Shown here: piece by piece, positions 34,501 to 51,106 of the stretch | How the letters are laid out: every line of letters starts with the position of its first letter | How positions within the stretch are numbered: position 1 is the first letter of the stretch | From: Diogma glabrata | Taxonomy: Eukaryota > Arthropoda > Insecta > Diptera > Cylindrotomidae | Reading direction: 5' to 3' | NCBI GenBank assembly: GCA_963693315.1 | Contig: OY856188.1 | Span: 153,612,512-153,676,511, forward strand | Length of the DNA: 64,000 nt | Translations under genes and position numbers: made by a program | The notes under the pieces: generated by a model | Databases searched by the model: none | The model's input: only the letters and a program-made list of their open reading frames with translations | Told to the model about the DNA's origin: nothing

Positions 34501-35380
34501 ACAACTGTTTTTTTAGACTTCTCAGTCTTGACATTTAATTTTGTTGAAACTTAGAGCATAAGGTTTTTGTAATGCTTATAGTAGTTTTGCAACCTGTTCG
34601 AAATTTCTTCTCTCAACCCCCTCTAAGGAACGTCTAAAATAATGAGCTAACCGCTATAGTTTTCGTTCAATTTTTACAACATTGCCTGTAACCGTGAATT
34701 TTTTCAATTTTTCGCGTCTGTAATGTTCGAAGATAAAGAGTGGGAGAGAAACCAATTTTCACATTTTTATAAATAAGTCAGAAGCCGTGTTTTCGAAAAA
34801 TACAAAAAAATTATTTTGAACTACAAAAAAATCACCTTCCATATGACACTTGTCCAAGTCAAAAATATATTTTTTTCAAAATTTCTACTCGTAACCCCCT
34901 CCAAAGAACAATTGAAATTATAACGACCAAAAAAATGTTTCATTTTTTTTGCCAAGTGAACCAACAACCGTGAATTTTTTTAAATTTTTTCTTTTGTAAT
35001 GTTCGAAGATAAGTGGGGGGGACAAAACTAAAATTTCACTTTTTCTAAAATAAGTCCATTACTGTGCTTTCGAAAATTAGAAAAAAAACTGTTTTAGACT
35101 AGAAAAAAATAACCTTTCATATGATACCCCCACTTGACATGACCAAAAATATTTCTTGTTTTCGTAATTTTTACTTTCAACCCCTCCAATGAACATTTGA
35201 AATTATAACAACCAAAACAAATAACGGATTTTTGTACGCTTAATTCCTACAACCTTGAATTTTTTCAATTTTTTGCTTTTGTAATGTTCGAAGTTAAGGT
35301 GGGGGACAAAAAAAGAAAAATGGAAATAACTTAAAAACTAAGCAGTCGATAATTCATTGAAATGTTTTTTTGAAATATTT
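34501..35380 (+). repeat. Three diverged ~280-bp tandem repeats
   Basis: TAATGTTCGAAG recurs at 34721, 34997 and 35282 (steps of 276 and 285). Each is preceded by AACCCCCTCCAAAGAAC-like and CCGTGAATTTTTT-like segments and followed by GTGGGGGACAAAA. Non-coding. Confidence 0.75.
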
Positions 35381-35399
35381 GGATTTTTTTTGATTTTTT

Positions 35400-35665
35400 T
35401 AAACCAAACTCGATTCCTTAAAACAAACTTTTGTTTTACTATCTCCTTATCAATGTCCATAAAATATTGATAAAAAATAATATTCATAATTTTCTTGTTG
35501 TCAGTAGGCGTGGACAAATACATTGTATAACTATAAAAAATTTCAAGTTGATAGCACTTATAGTTTTTGAGAAAATCGATTATGTAGAAATTCGAACGGA
35601 CACCGAAGTCTCACCAATAGGGTACCGTTTTTACTTTTTTAAAGTACGGAACCCTAAAAATGGTG
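35400..35665 (-). repeat. GGGTTCCGTAC-type dispersed insect repeat
   Basis: The minus strand starts TTTTTAGGGTTCCGTACTTT, continues ACGGTACCCTATTGGTGAGA and GTGTCCGTTCG, and then CAACTTGAAATTTTTATAG. From memory this arrangement is common in insect genomes, notably Lepidoptera. It is embedded in the surrounding repeat block, which closes with CGGGAAGTT at 35886-35894, inverse of the AACTTCCCG at 33241. Confidence 0.55.
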
Positions 35666-35931
35666 ATATTGTTTGAGAAAAATGGAAAAAACTTTAGCAA
35701 CGTTGACAAAGTAGACTTTAAGTAGACTCCACCGCTAGTTTTTTTTAAATATATGGTGCAATGAAAATCTTCTTTCCAGTGTAACCAAAAGGTGAAAAAA
35801 TGACGATTAATTGCAAGTCTTAGAAAGAGAATTTCAATTTATTAAAGTTTTAAGAAAATATCTTTATGTTACCTATTTAACTTAACGGGAAGTTCTTGGC
35901 GTGGCCGCTATGGTCACACCCTACCCTACTA
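35666..35931. other. End of the repeat block
   Basis: Non-coding AT-rich sequence, the inverse terminal word CGGGAAGTT, then a GC-rich stretch CTTGGCGTGGCCGCTATGGT that abuts the 3' end of the R1 element. Confidence 0.45.
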
Positions 35932-36409
35932 GTTTTTTTTTGTTTTACGTAGGAAGATGGAAAGTTTCAAAAAGGTCAGGAACCCGACTTTCCCAACATT
36001 ACACGCGGATGTTTACCGGGTAAAACCATCTCCCTTGCTCTTGTTGTCCTGTTGTATCCCTGCGGTACCACCAATTAAGGCATTCTTTCGCAGGTGCAGG
36101 GGTTGAGTGTAGTACTCTCTCGATTATTATGTGTTGTCGTGGTTTCGCTGTGTAGTGTTGAGCATGGCTGCTCTTCGTTCGTCTTGTCTCAGTTGTTTCA
36201 TCATACTTGTGATGATCTCATTCGCTATGTCCCAGTTATATTTTGAGCTCAGCATATATTGCATGAGGCTATGCGGAGTGATTGACTCTCCCATATGCTG
36301 CTCAATAAGTCTTCTCGAATGTGCAAACCTTCCGCATTCGATTAGCACGTGCTCAGCGTTCTCGGCCTTACCCTCACAGTAGAGACAGTATGGATCCGTT
36401 GCGTGCTTA

Positions 36410-36740
<331 letters not shown>

Positions 36741-39633
36741 TTATACTTGTATAAGTACTCACAGAAACATCCATGGCCTGAGATCATTTGCGTCAAATGA
36801 TGGTTGACATCACCGTGTTTTCTTGATGTCCATGTTTTTATGTCAGGGATCATCACAAAGGTCCATCGTCCGTTGGTGGAAGCTTCCCATTTCGCTTGCC
36901 ATTCTATATGACTGTCCATGTTGATGTCTTCACGTGTTCGTCGGTCCCTATCATTTCGTGTTGCTATACGCAGAGCCGATACCTCTTTTGCTGCAATATC
37001 AATCGGCATCCTACTCGCAATAAGATTTACAGCCTCGTCAGAAACCGTGCGAAAAGCACAGCAAATGCGCAACGATGTCAGTCTGTAGGCCGTTTTGATA
37101 GGTCTAACATAAGATGGCGTTTCCACCGCTGAGGCCAATATGGGTGCCGCATACATCAATATTGATGTGGTAACGCTACCGAGAAGCTGTCTGATCGGTT
37201 GTCTAGGGACGCCAATGTTTGGCATTAGCCTTGCAAGAGCAGCCCCCACTCGTTTGGCTTTGTCACCAGCGTACATCAAGTGGTCTCTAAAGTTGAGTCT
37301 GTGGTCTAGAATGACTCCAAGATACTTCAGGTGCTGGCCAGATTTTATGATCTGTCCACCAACCTGGATATCGATACTTTCCACCACTTTTCTGCTACTC
37401 ATTAGTACGGCTTCCGTTTTGTGATCGGCCAACTCTAGTCCTTTGCTGTTCAGCCATGCTCTAACGCTGGTTATGGTCTGGTTACAGTTGCTCGTAATGT
37501 CCGTAAGGTTCTTGGCTATGACAACTATGGCAATGTCGTCTGCATAGCCGATAATCGTTGTTTGTGCCGGCACACGTACTCTGAGAACACCATCGTACAT
37601 GATGTTCCACAGCAGGGGTCCAAGGACCGATCCTTGGGGTACTCCTCCTGTTATATTGTACTTCTTAGGACCTGTTTCGGTATCATAGACCAGAGTTCTT
37701 CCCGTGAAGTAGGTGGCTATTATACGTAGCAGGTAGTCAGGTACATGCAGTTCGTCTAGGGCTCTCATGATTTGGTTCCAGTTGGCAGAGTTAAAGGCGT
37801 TTTTAACATCCAGAGTGACCACAGCACAATACTGTTTATCACCTTCTAGCCATCTTTTACCACTCAAAGCTTTATGCGCTATCTCACATACTGCAGATAT
37901 TGCATCAACGGTAGAGCGCTTCTTTCTGAAACCAAACTGCCGGTCAGAAAGGCCCCACTCGCCTTCAGTATGTTGCTCAAGTCGAGTACCAATAATTCTC
38001 TCAAAGATCTTTCCAGTTGTGTCCAGCATGCACAGTGGGCGGAAGGACGAGGGTTCTTCTGGTGGCTTGTCACCTTTCGGTATAAGCACAAGGCGTTGGC
38101 GCTTCCATTCCTCAGGAAATATCCCTTCTTTTAGGCACGCAGTGTAGATATTTTCGAATACATTCGGCTTCTTCTTTATCGCTGTTTTTAAGACGATATT
38201 TGGGATGCCTGCTAGACCGGGCGTGCTATTAACGGATAATCTGAGCAACGCGTTTAGGACCTCTTCGGTGGTGACAGCCGAAATTGAATTTTCGTCAATT
38301 TGCAGCTCACGAGGTAGGGAGAAGTCAACGTGGTGTGGAAAAAGGCCGGACACAATTTCAGCCATTATATCTGGGCACACTGGTGCAGCTGATTGAACAC
38401 CCTTGAGTTTAGTAAGCACAATTTTGTACGCACTTCCCCATGGGTTATTCTGAACTTCATCTATAAGACACTGGAATGATCTGCTCTTACTATTAGCAAT
38501 TGCTTTCCGCAATTCTTTCCGCTTTTCGCGAAAATCATTTTGGAACTGCTCATAGTGCTCACGATTTCTCCTTCGTGTACATTTCCTCCGGAGTTTGAGG
38601 CACTCTTTTCTCAGACGGGCAATGTTTTCGGTCCACCAGAAGACTGGGGACCGTCCATTACCGTTGCTTTTACGCGGCATAGATGCATCACAGGTGCTTT
38701 TAAGATATCTCGCAATAAATTCTGCTCCTATCTTGGCACCACTTTCCGGTATTGGCATGCATTCAACCATGTAGTCCAACATCTCCGTGTCCAACTCTTT
38801 GATTTTCCACCCATTTTGCTGCACCTTCCGCTTGACTTGGCGCCTTTCAAACCGCTGTGGGGGTTGGGTTTCAAATATAATAGCACGATGATCACTATGC
38901 GTATACAAATCAGACACCCTCCATTGTGCTCCTCTCGAGAGTGTCCCACTTGCAAAAGTGATATCGATAATTGAACTTGCTTCTCCTTTATTATATGTCT
39001 CTGTGGTACCATGGTTGAGCAGTACCAGATCAAGTCTGGCAAATGCCTCAAGTAATGCCCTACCTCTAGGGTTAGTACGTTTACTTCCCCATTCAACGGC
39101 CCAAGCGTTAAAATCACCCGCGATTACGATGGGTGATTTACCTCTGACGTCTGTTACTAGTCGGTCAAGTGTCTCTTCGAATTCGTCCAGTGGGGTGCTA
39201 GGAGGAATGTAGCAGCTGTAGAAGTGGACACCTTTGATTTTGGCATAGACAAAACTCTCATTCTGACGACTAGATCTGCGTTCAAAAGGGAGAGCATTGC
39301 AGGTCCAGATAGCAGCTTTGCTCGTCCTGTCTTCAACCCAGTTCGAATCGCCAACAGGGGTTCGATATTGTTCGCAAATCAATGCCACGTCCACTTGCTG
39401 ATCTCTAACGGTTTGTGTCAGTAGGTCCTGTGCCGCCTCGCAGTGGTTAAGATTTATCTGGATACACTTAATCATGACGGGCAGAAGTCGGCTTTAGCGC
39501 TCTTTTGTAGGCTGGACATCTACTGCCTCCTGTAGAATGCCCATTAGTCCCTGTGGTTCCCGGCAGGCAAAGAGCACATTTTGGGGCTCTTTGCATCCTT
39601 TTGATTTATGTCCTGTTCCTCCGCATCTAAAAC

Positions 39634-39636
<3 letters not shown>

Positions 39637-39674
<38 letters not shown>
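39637..39674 (+). repeat. (TG)n tract between R1 copies 1 and 2
   Basis: About 38 bp of pure TG. On the minus strand it separates the A-poor 3' tail of copy 2 (GAAAACAAAAA) from the truncated start of copy 1. Confidence 0.95.
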
Positions 39675-43128
<3,454 letters not shown>

Positions 43129-46100
43129 TTTTGTTTTCGTAGGAAGATGAAACGTTTCAAAAATCCAACCTGGAACCCGACTTTCCAGGCGACCGCGGGT
43201 TCTTACCGGGTAAAAACATCTCCCTTGCTCTTGTAGTCCTGTTGTATCCCTGCGGTACCACCAATTAAGGCATTCCTTCGCTAGGCAGAGGTTGAGTGTA
43301 GTACTCTCTCGATTATTATGTGTTGTCGTGGTTTCGCTGTGTAGTGCTGACTGCTGAGCATGGCATTTCTTCGTTCGTCTTGTCTCAGTCGTTTCATCAT
43401 ACTTGTGATGATCTCATTCGCTATGTCCCAGTTGTCTTTTGAGCTCAGCATAAATTGCATGAGGCTATGCGGAGTGATTGATTATCCCATATGCTGCTCA
43501 ATAAGTCTTCTCGAATGTGCAAACCTTCTGCCTTCGATTAGCACGTGCTCAGCGTTCTCGGCCTTACCCTCACAGTAGAGACAGTATGGATCCGTTACGT
43601 GCTTATACTTGTATAAGTACTCACGGAAACATCCATGGCCTGAGATCATTTGCGTCAAATGATGGTTGACATCACCGTGTTTTCTTGATGTCCATGTTTT
43701 TATGTCAGGGATCATCACAAAGGTCCATCGTCCATTGGTGGAAGCTTCCCATTTCGCTTGCCATTCTATATGACTGTCCATGTTGAAGTCTTCACGTGTT
43801 CGTCGGTCCCTATCATTTCGTGTTGCTATACGCAGAGCCGATATCTCTTTTGCTGCAATATCAATCGGCATCCTACTCGCAATAACATTTCCAGCCTCGT
43901 CAGACACCGTGCGAAAAGCACAGCAAATGCGCAACGATGTCAGTCTGTAGGCCGTTTTGATAGGTCTAACATAAGATGGCGTTTCCACCGCTGAGGCCAA
44001 TATGGGTGCCGCATACATCAATATTGATGTGGTAACGCTACCGAGAAGTTGTCTGATCGGTTGTCTAGGGCCACCAATGTTTGGCATTAGCCTTGCAAGA
44101 GCAGCCCCCACTCGTTTGGCTTTGTCACCAGCGTACATCAAGTGGTCTCTAAAGTTGAGTCTGTGGTCTAGAACGACTCCAAGATACTTCAGGTGCTGGC
44201 CAGATTTTATGATCTGTCCACCAACCTGGATATCGATACTTTCCACCACTTTTCTGCTACTCATTAGTACGGCTTCCGTTTTGTGATCGGCCAACTCTAG
44301 TCCTTTGCTGTTAAGCCATGCTCTAACGCTGGTTATGGTCTGGTTACAGTTGCTCGTAATGTCCGTAAGGTTCTTGGCTATGACAACTATGGCAATGTCG
44401 TCTGCATAGCCGATAATCGTTGTTTGTGCCGGCACACGTACTCTGAGAACACCATCGTACATGATGTTTCACAGCAGGGGTCCAAGGACCGATCCTTGGG
44501 GTACTCCTCCTGTTATATTGTACTTCTTAGGACCTGTTTCGGTATCATAGACCAGAGTTCTTCCCGTGAAGTAGCTGGCTATTATACGTAGCAGGTAGTC
44601 AGGTACATGCAGTTCGTCTAGGGCTCATGATTTGGTTCCAGTTGGCAGAGTTAAAGGCGTTTTTAACATCCAGAGTGACCACAGCACAATACTGTTTATC
44701 ACCTTCTAGCCATCTTTTACCACTCAAAGCTTTATGCGCTATCTCACATACTGCAGATATTGCATCAACGGTAGAGCGCTTCTTTCTGAAACCAAACTGC
44801 CGGTCAGAAAGGCCCCACTCGCCTTCAGTATGTTGCTCAAGTCGAGTACCAATAATTCTCTCAAAGATCTTTCCAGTTGTGTCCAGCATGCACAGTGGGC
44901 GGTAGGACGAGGGTTCTTCTGGTGGCTTGTCACCTTTCGGTATAAGCACAAGGCGTTGGCGCTTCCATTCCTCAGGAAATATCCCTTCTTTTAGGCACGC
45001 AATGTAGATGTTTTCGAATACATTCGGCTTCTTCTTTATCGCTGTTTTTAAGACGATATTTGGGATGCCGTCTAGACCGGGCGAGCTATTAACGGATAAT
45101 CAGAGCAACGCGTTTAGGACCTCTTCGGTGGTGACAGCCGAAATTGAATTTTCGTCAATTTGCAGCTCACGAGGTAGGGAGAAGTCAACGTGGTGTGGAA
45201 AGAGGCCGGACACAATTTCAGCCATTATATCTGGGCACACTGGTGCAGCTGATTGAACACCCTTGAGTTTAGTAAGCACAATTTTGTACGCACTTCCCCA
45301 TGGATTATTCTGAACTTCATCTATAAGACACTGGAATGATCTGCTCTTACTATTAGCAATTGCTTTCTGCTATTCTTTCCGCTTTTCGCGAAAATCATTT
45401 TGGAACTGCTCATAGTGCTCATGATTTCTCCTTCGTGTACATTTCCTCCGGAGTTTGAGGCACTCTTTTCTCAGACGGGCAATGTTTTCGGTCCACCAGA
45501 AGACTGGGGACCGTCCATTACCGTTGCTTTTATGCGGCATAGATGCATCACAGGTGCTTTTAAGATATGTCGCAATAAATTCTGCTCCTATCTTGGCACC
45601 ACTCTCCGGTATTGGCATGCATTCAACCATGTAGTCCAACATCTCCGTGTCCAACTCTTTGATTTTCCACCCATTTTGCTGCGCCTTTCGCTTGACTTGG
45701 CGCCTTTCAAACCGCTGTGGGGGTTGGGTTTCAAATATAATAGCACGATGATCACTATGCGTATACAAATCAGACACCCTCCCTTGTGCTCCTCTCGAGA
45801 GTGTCCCACTTGCAAAAGTGATATCGATAATTGAACTTGCTTCTCCTTTATTATATATCTCTGTGGTACCATGGTTGAGCAGTACCAGATCAAGTCTGGC
45901 AAATGCCTCAAGTAATGCCCTACCTCTAGGGTTAGTACGTTTACTTCCCCATTCAACGGCCCAAGCGTTAAAATCACCCGCAATTACGATGGGTGATTTA
46001 CCTCTGACGTCTGTTACTAGTCGGTCAAGTGTCTCTTCGAATTCGTCCAGTGGGGTGCTAGGAGGAATGTAGCAGCTGTAGAAGTGGACACCTTTGATTT

Positions 46101-47827
46101 TGGCATAGACAAAACTCTCATGCTGACGACTAGATCTGCGTTCAAAAGGGAGAGCATTGCAGGTCCAGATAGCTGTTTTGCTCGTCCTGTCTTCAACCCA
46201 GTTCGCATCGCTAACAGGGGTTCGATATTGTTCGCAAATCAATGCCACGTCCACTTTCTGATCTCTAACGCTTTGTGTCAGTAGGTCCTGTGCCGCCTCG
46301 CAGTGGTTAAGATTCATCTGGATACACTTAACCATGACGGGCAGAAGTCGGCTTTAGCGCTCTTTTGTAGGCTGTACATCTACTGCCTCCTGTAGAATGC
46401 CCATTAGTCCCTGTGGTTTCCGGCAGGCAAAGAGCACATTTTGGGGGCTCTTTGCATCCTTTTGATTTATGTCCTGTTCCTCCGCATCTAAAACATATCC
46501 CCGTTCGATCCACATCACTTTTACATTGCCTTGCTACATGACCGTAATCAAGGCATCTGAAACAGCGTGTTAGAGTGATTCGCTCGCGCAGTCTGCATCT
46601 TACCCATCCTATTCGGATGTGTCCAGACGCAACGAGCGCATGCGCTGATCGTTCAGGGAGGCTGATTAGTGCCGTCTGAGTCCCGTCTCGTAATGTCCTT
46701 AACGATTTGATTGCATTTGTTTGGACAGACCCAATTGTAGGAAATTGTGCCTGGATTGCAATGCAAATATCTTCTCTCGTCTAAGTCGCGACACTCTATA
46801 AGAGTTTCTTGGCACACCGACCTAACACTCGCCGAGTCTCTGAGTGCTAGCTCTGCGTGCTCTTTAAGCTTTTGATTGTGTTCGCCTTTTTTAAGTTCAA
46901 GAAGCAGCTCGCCTTTAGCTGTCTTCCTAATCTTGGTGACACAATCCCCGAGCTGTTTTAGTTCCGGGTTCTCTTTCATTTCTTTGAGCATTTGCGCATA
47001 ACTTTTTTCACCGGACCTAGATATTATTAAAGCATCCGACCGTGGTGCTCTTTTCGTAGGTTTGCGTGGTTCGTTTCGCGTAAGCTCAACAGGACGCGTT
47101 TTTTTTCTCCTCCTTTTACGTCTTCTCACGTGTTGCCACTCGGTTTCGGATGTTTCCACAGGGAGCACGTTTTGGTTCGGGGGCTCGGCCTGCTGTTCTG
47201 TTGGCTTGATCACGCTCTGCTCGGATCTTGATCTTGGTTCTTTTAAGACCTTTCTAGCCGTTTTACTTTTTTTCGGCGAGGGCAGTTGTGCTGTCATGTC
47301 CTCACCATTTCCACTTCGTCGTCTTTTTGATTTTTCATCGACGCTTGGTTTCAAGGTCGGTGAAGTTTGGCACACTTTGTTCACCTGTGGCCTGACGCTT
47401 TGGACAACAGTGAGGTCATTCACAGCAGATCTGTGCAAATCTTCAATTTCATTAACCAGGTTCCTAAACTTAAGTTGTGTTCGACATAACTTTTTGCAGC
47501 TGTTTAAGTTTACAGCTAACCATCAATAAGGTGTCTATGCCATTGCTGCAGACACTTTGTGTACCTCCTACTGGTATCACCTGGTTGGTCGCTGATTGTT
47601 TTGGTATAACTGCCTTCGTCATGATATTTAATGGTGATCCACTGACGTTCTTTTTTTCCGTTGTACCTAGATCCGGGTGCTCGGTAACGTTTTGGGGTGC
47701 GCTTCTCGTTGCAGATGGTGCAGGAGGCATATTTGGCACCATTTTATTGTTATTGGCTTGCAATCCAGCGGAAGTGCATGGACTGTCGCTCAAGCTTACG
47801 CTCATTTTAGTTGGTGACCTTACCATC

Positions 47828-47828
<1 letters not shown>
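43129..47828 (-). mobile_element. R1-clade element, copy 3 (5' truncated)
   Basis: Begins inside ORF1 next to the CA tract, at codons matching ARSPLKR of copy 4, so it lacks roughly 465 bp of the 5' end. ORF1 and ORF2 are both recognisable but carry several lesions. Many variants are shared with copy 4 (for example GGTAGGACGAG at 44902). Confidence 0.88.
43310..46335 (-). pseudogene. ORF2 of R1 copy 3
   Basis: The endonuclease is open from 46335 to an amber codon at 45372-45370. A second nonsense (AGA to TGA) lies near 45102. A 2-bp loss near 44625 shifts the frame within RT. A Trp-to-TGA change sits just upstream of MYDGVLRVR at 44462. The YADD site and the CCHC region follow in the frame ending at 43482, where MG replaces the usual GESITPH continuation. 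It has more lesions than any other ORF2 in the array. Confidence 0.82.

Positions 47829-47829
<1 letters not shown>
46328..47829 (-). pseudogene. ORF1 (gag-like) of R1 copy 3
   Basis: The frame runs LSDSPCTSAGLQANNNKMVP and on to 47470, then shifts where about 11 bp are missing near 47480. It continues 47438-46653 and shifts again at an 11-bp loss near 46780. Parts of the CCHC knuckles remain (CFRCGGTGHKSKGCKEPPKC). ORF1 proteins of this clade bind element RNA and target the particle. Confidence 0.8.

Positions 47830-47894
<65 letters not shown>
47829..47894 (+). repeat. (TG)n tract between R1 copies 3 and 4
   Basis: About 65 bp of TG with one CG interruption near 47868, followed by a T run that is the A-rich 3' tail of copy 4. 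Confidence 0.95.
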
Positions 47895-47895
<1 letters not shown>

Positions 47896-48093
47896 TTTTT
47901 TTTTTTTTTTGTTTTTCGTAGGAAGATGAAACGTTTCAAAAATCCACCTGGAACCCGACTTTCCAGACGACCGCGGGTTCTTACCGGGTAAAAACATCTC
48001 CCTTGCTCTTGTAGTCCTGTTGTATCCCTGCGGTACCACCAATTAAGGCATTCCTTCGCAGGGCAGGGGTTGAGTGTAGGACTCTCTCGGTTA

Positions 48094-51000
48094 TTATGTG
48101 TTGTCGTGGTTTCGCTGTGTAGTGTGGAGCATGGCTGCTCTTCGTTCGTCTTGTCTCAGTCGTTTCATCATACTTGTGATGATCTCATTCGCTATGTCCC
48201 AGTTGTCTTTTGAGCTCAGCATAAATTGCATGAGGCTATGCGGAGTGATTGACTCTCCCATATGCTGCTCAATAAGTCTTCTCGAATGTGCAAACCTTCC
48301 GCATTCGATTAGCACGTGCTCAGCGTTCTCGGCCTTACCCTCACAGTAGAGACAGTATGGATCCGTTACGTGCTTATACTTGTATAAGTACTCACGGAAG
48401 CATCCATGGCCTGAGATCATTTGCGTCAAATGATGGTTGACACCACCGTGTTTTCTTGATGTCCATGTTTTTATGTCAGGGATCATCACATAGGTCCATC
48501 GTCCGTTGGTGGAAGCTTCCCATTTCGCTTGCCATTCTATATGACTGTCCATGTTGAAGTCTTCACGTGTTCGTCGGTCCCTATCATTTCGTGTTGCTAT
48601 ACGCAGAGCCGATACCTCTTTTGCTGCAATATCAATCGGCATCCTACTCGCAATAACATTTACAGCCTCGTCAGACACCGTGCGAAAAGCACAGCAAATG
48701 CGCAACGATGTCAGTCTGTAGGCCGTTTTGATAGGTCTAACATAAGATGGCGTTTCCACCGCTGAGGCCCATATGGGTGCCGCATACATCAATATTGATG
48801 TGGTAACGCTACCGAGAAGCTGTCTGATCGGTTGTCTAGGGCCGCCAATGTTTGGCATTAGCCTTGCAAGAGCAGCCCCCACTCGTTTGGCTTTGTCATC
48901 AGCGTACATCAAGTGGTCTCTAAAGTTGAGTCTGTGGTCTAGAACGACTCCAAGATACTTCAGGTGCTGGCCAGATTTTATGATCTGTCCACCAACCTGG
49001 ATATCGATACTTTCCACCACTTTTCTGCTACTCATTAGTACGGCTTCCGTTTTGTGATCGGCCAACTCCAGTCCTTTGCTGTTCAGCCATGCTCTAACGC
49101 TGGTTGTGGTCTGGTTACAGTTGCTCGTAATGTCCGTAAGGTTTTTGGCTACGACAACTATGGCAATGTCGTCTGCATAGCCGATAATCGTTGTTTGTGC
49201 CGGCACACGTACTCTGAGAACACCATCGTACTTGATGTTCCACAGCAGGGTCCAAGGACCGATCCTTGGGCACTCCTCCTGTTATATTGTACTTCTTAGG
49301 ACCTGTTTCGGTATCATAGACCAGAGTTCTTCCCGTGAAGTAGGTGGCTATTATACGTAGCAGGTAGTCAGGTACATGCAGTTCGTCTAGGGCTCTCATG
49401 ATTTGGTTCCAGTTGGCAGAGTTAAAGGCGTTTTTAACATCCAGAGTGACAACAGCACAATACTGTTTATCACCTTCTAGCCATCTTTTACCACTCAAAG
49501 CTTTATGCGCTATCTCACATACTGCAGATATTGCATCAACGGTAGAGCGCTTCTTTCTGAAACCAAACTGCCGGTCAGAAAGGCCCCACTCGCCTTCAGT
49601 ATGTTGCTCAAGTCGAGTACCAATAATTCTCTCAAAGATCTTTCCAGTTGTGTCCAGCATGCACAGTGGGCGGTAGGACGAGGGTTCTTCTGGTGGCTTG
49701 TCACCTTTCGGTATAAGCACAAGGCGTTGGCGCTTCCATTCCTCAGGAAATATCCCTTCTTTTAGGCACGCAGTGTAGATATTTTCGAATACATTCGGCT
49801 TCTTCTTTATCGCTGTTTTTAAGACGATATTTGGGATGCCGTCTAGACCGGGCGTGCTATTAACGGATAATCTGAGCAACGCGTTTAGGACCTCTTCGGT
49901 GGTGACAGCCGAAATTGTATTTTCGTCAATTTGCAGCTCACGAGGTAGGGAGAAGTCAACGTGGTGTGGAAAAAGGGCGGACACAATTTCAGCCATTATA
50001 TCTGGGCACACTGGTGCAGCTGATTGAACACCCTTGAGTTTAGTAAGCACAATTTTGTACGCACTTCCCCAGGGGTTATTCTGAACTTCATCTATAAGAC
50101 ACTGGAATGATCTGCTCTTACTATTAGCAATTGCTTTCCGCTATTCTTTCCGCTTTTCGCGAAAATCATTTTGGAACTGCTCATAGTGCTCATGATTTCT
50201 CCTTCGTGTACATTTCCTCCGGAGTTTGAGGCACTCTTTTCTCAGACGGGCAATGTTTTCGGTCCACCAGAAGACTGGGGACCGTCCATTACCGTTGCTT
50301 TTATGCGGCATAGATGCATCACAGGTGCTTTTAAGATATCTCGCAATAAATTCTGCTCCTATCTTGGCACCACTCTCCGGTATTGGCATGCATTCAACCA
50401 TGTAGTCCAACATCTCCGTGTCCAACTCTTTGATTTTCCACCCATTTTGCTGCGCCTTCCGCTTGACTTGACGCCTTTCAAACCGCTGTGGGGGTTGGGT
50501 TTCAAATATAATAGCACGATGATCACTATGCGTATACAAATCAGACACCCTCCATTGTGCTCCTCTCGAGAGTGTCCCACATGCAAAAGTGATATCGATA
50601 ATTGAACTTGCTTCTCCTTTATTATATATCTCTGTGGTACCATGGTTGAGCAGTACCAGATCAAGTCTGGCAAATGCCTCAAGTAATGCCCTACCTCTAG
50701 GGTTAGTACGTTTACTTCCCCATTCAACGGCCCAAGCGTTAAAATCACCCGCAATTACGATGGGTGATTTACCTCTGACGTCTGTTACTAGTCGGTCAAG
50801 TGTCTCTTCGAATTCGTCCAGTGGGGTGCTAGGAGGAATGTAGCAGCTGTAGAAGTGGACACCTTTGATTTTGGCATAGACAAAACTCTCATGCTGATGA
50901 CTAGATCTGCGTTCAAAAGGAAGAGCATTGCAGGTCCAGATAGCAGCTTTGCTCGTCCTGTCTTCAACCCAGTTCGCATCGCCAACAGGGGCCTTATGCT

Positions 51001-51106
51001 GTTCGCAAATCAATGCCACGTCCACTTTCTGGTCTCTAACGGCTTGTGTCAGTAGGTCCTGTGCCGCCTCGCAGTGGTTAAGATTTATCTGGATACACTT
51101 AACCAT
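48094..51106 (-). pseudogene. ORF2 of R1 copy 4
   Basis: The endonuclease is open from 51106 to an amber codon at 50143-50141, after NDFREKRKE. The frame then stays open through much of RT (QFGFRKKRSTVDAI). Two single-base losses at about 49247 and 49270 (CAGCAGG-GTCC and TTGGG-CACT compared with the other copies) change frame in the GVPQGSVLGP block. RT with YADDIAIVVVAKN and the CCHC tail continue at 49206-48094. Apart from these lesions the copy is complete. Confidence 0.88.

Noticed and set aside
38540..38974. Plus-strand frames repeated across the R1 copies (for example starting MELLIVL)
   Set aside because: Antisense to the conserved endonuclease-RT. They recur only because the element recurs.
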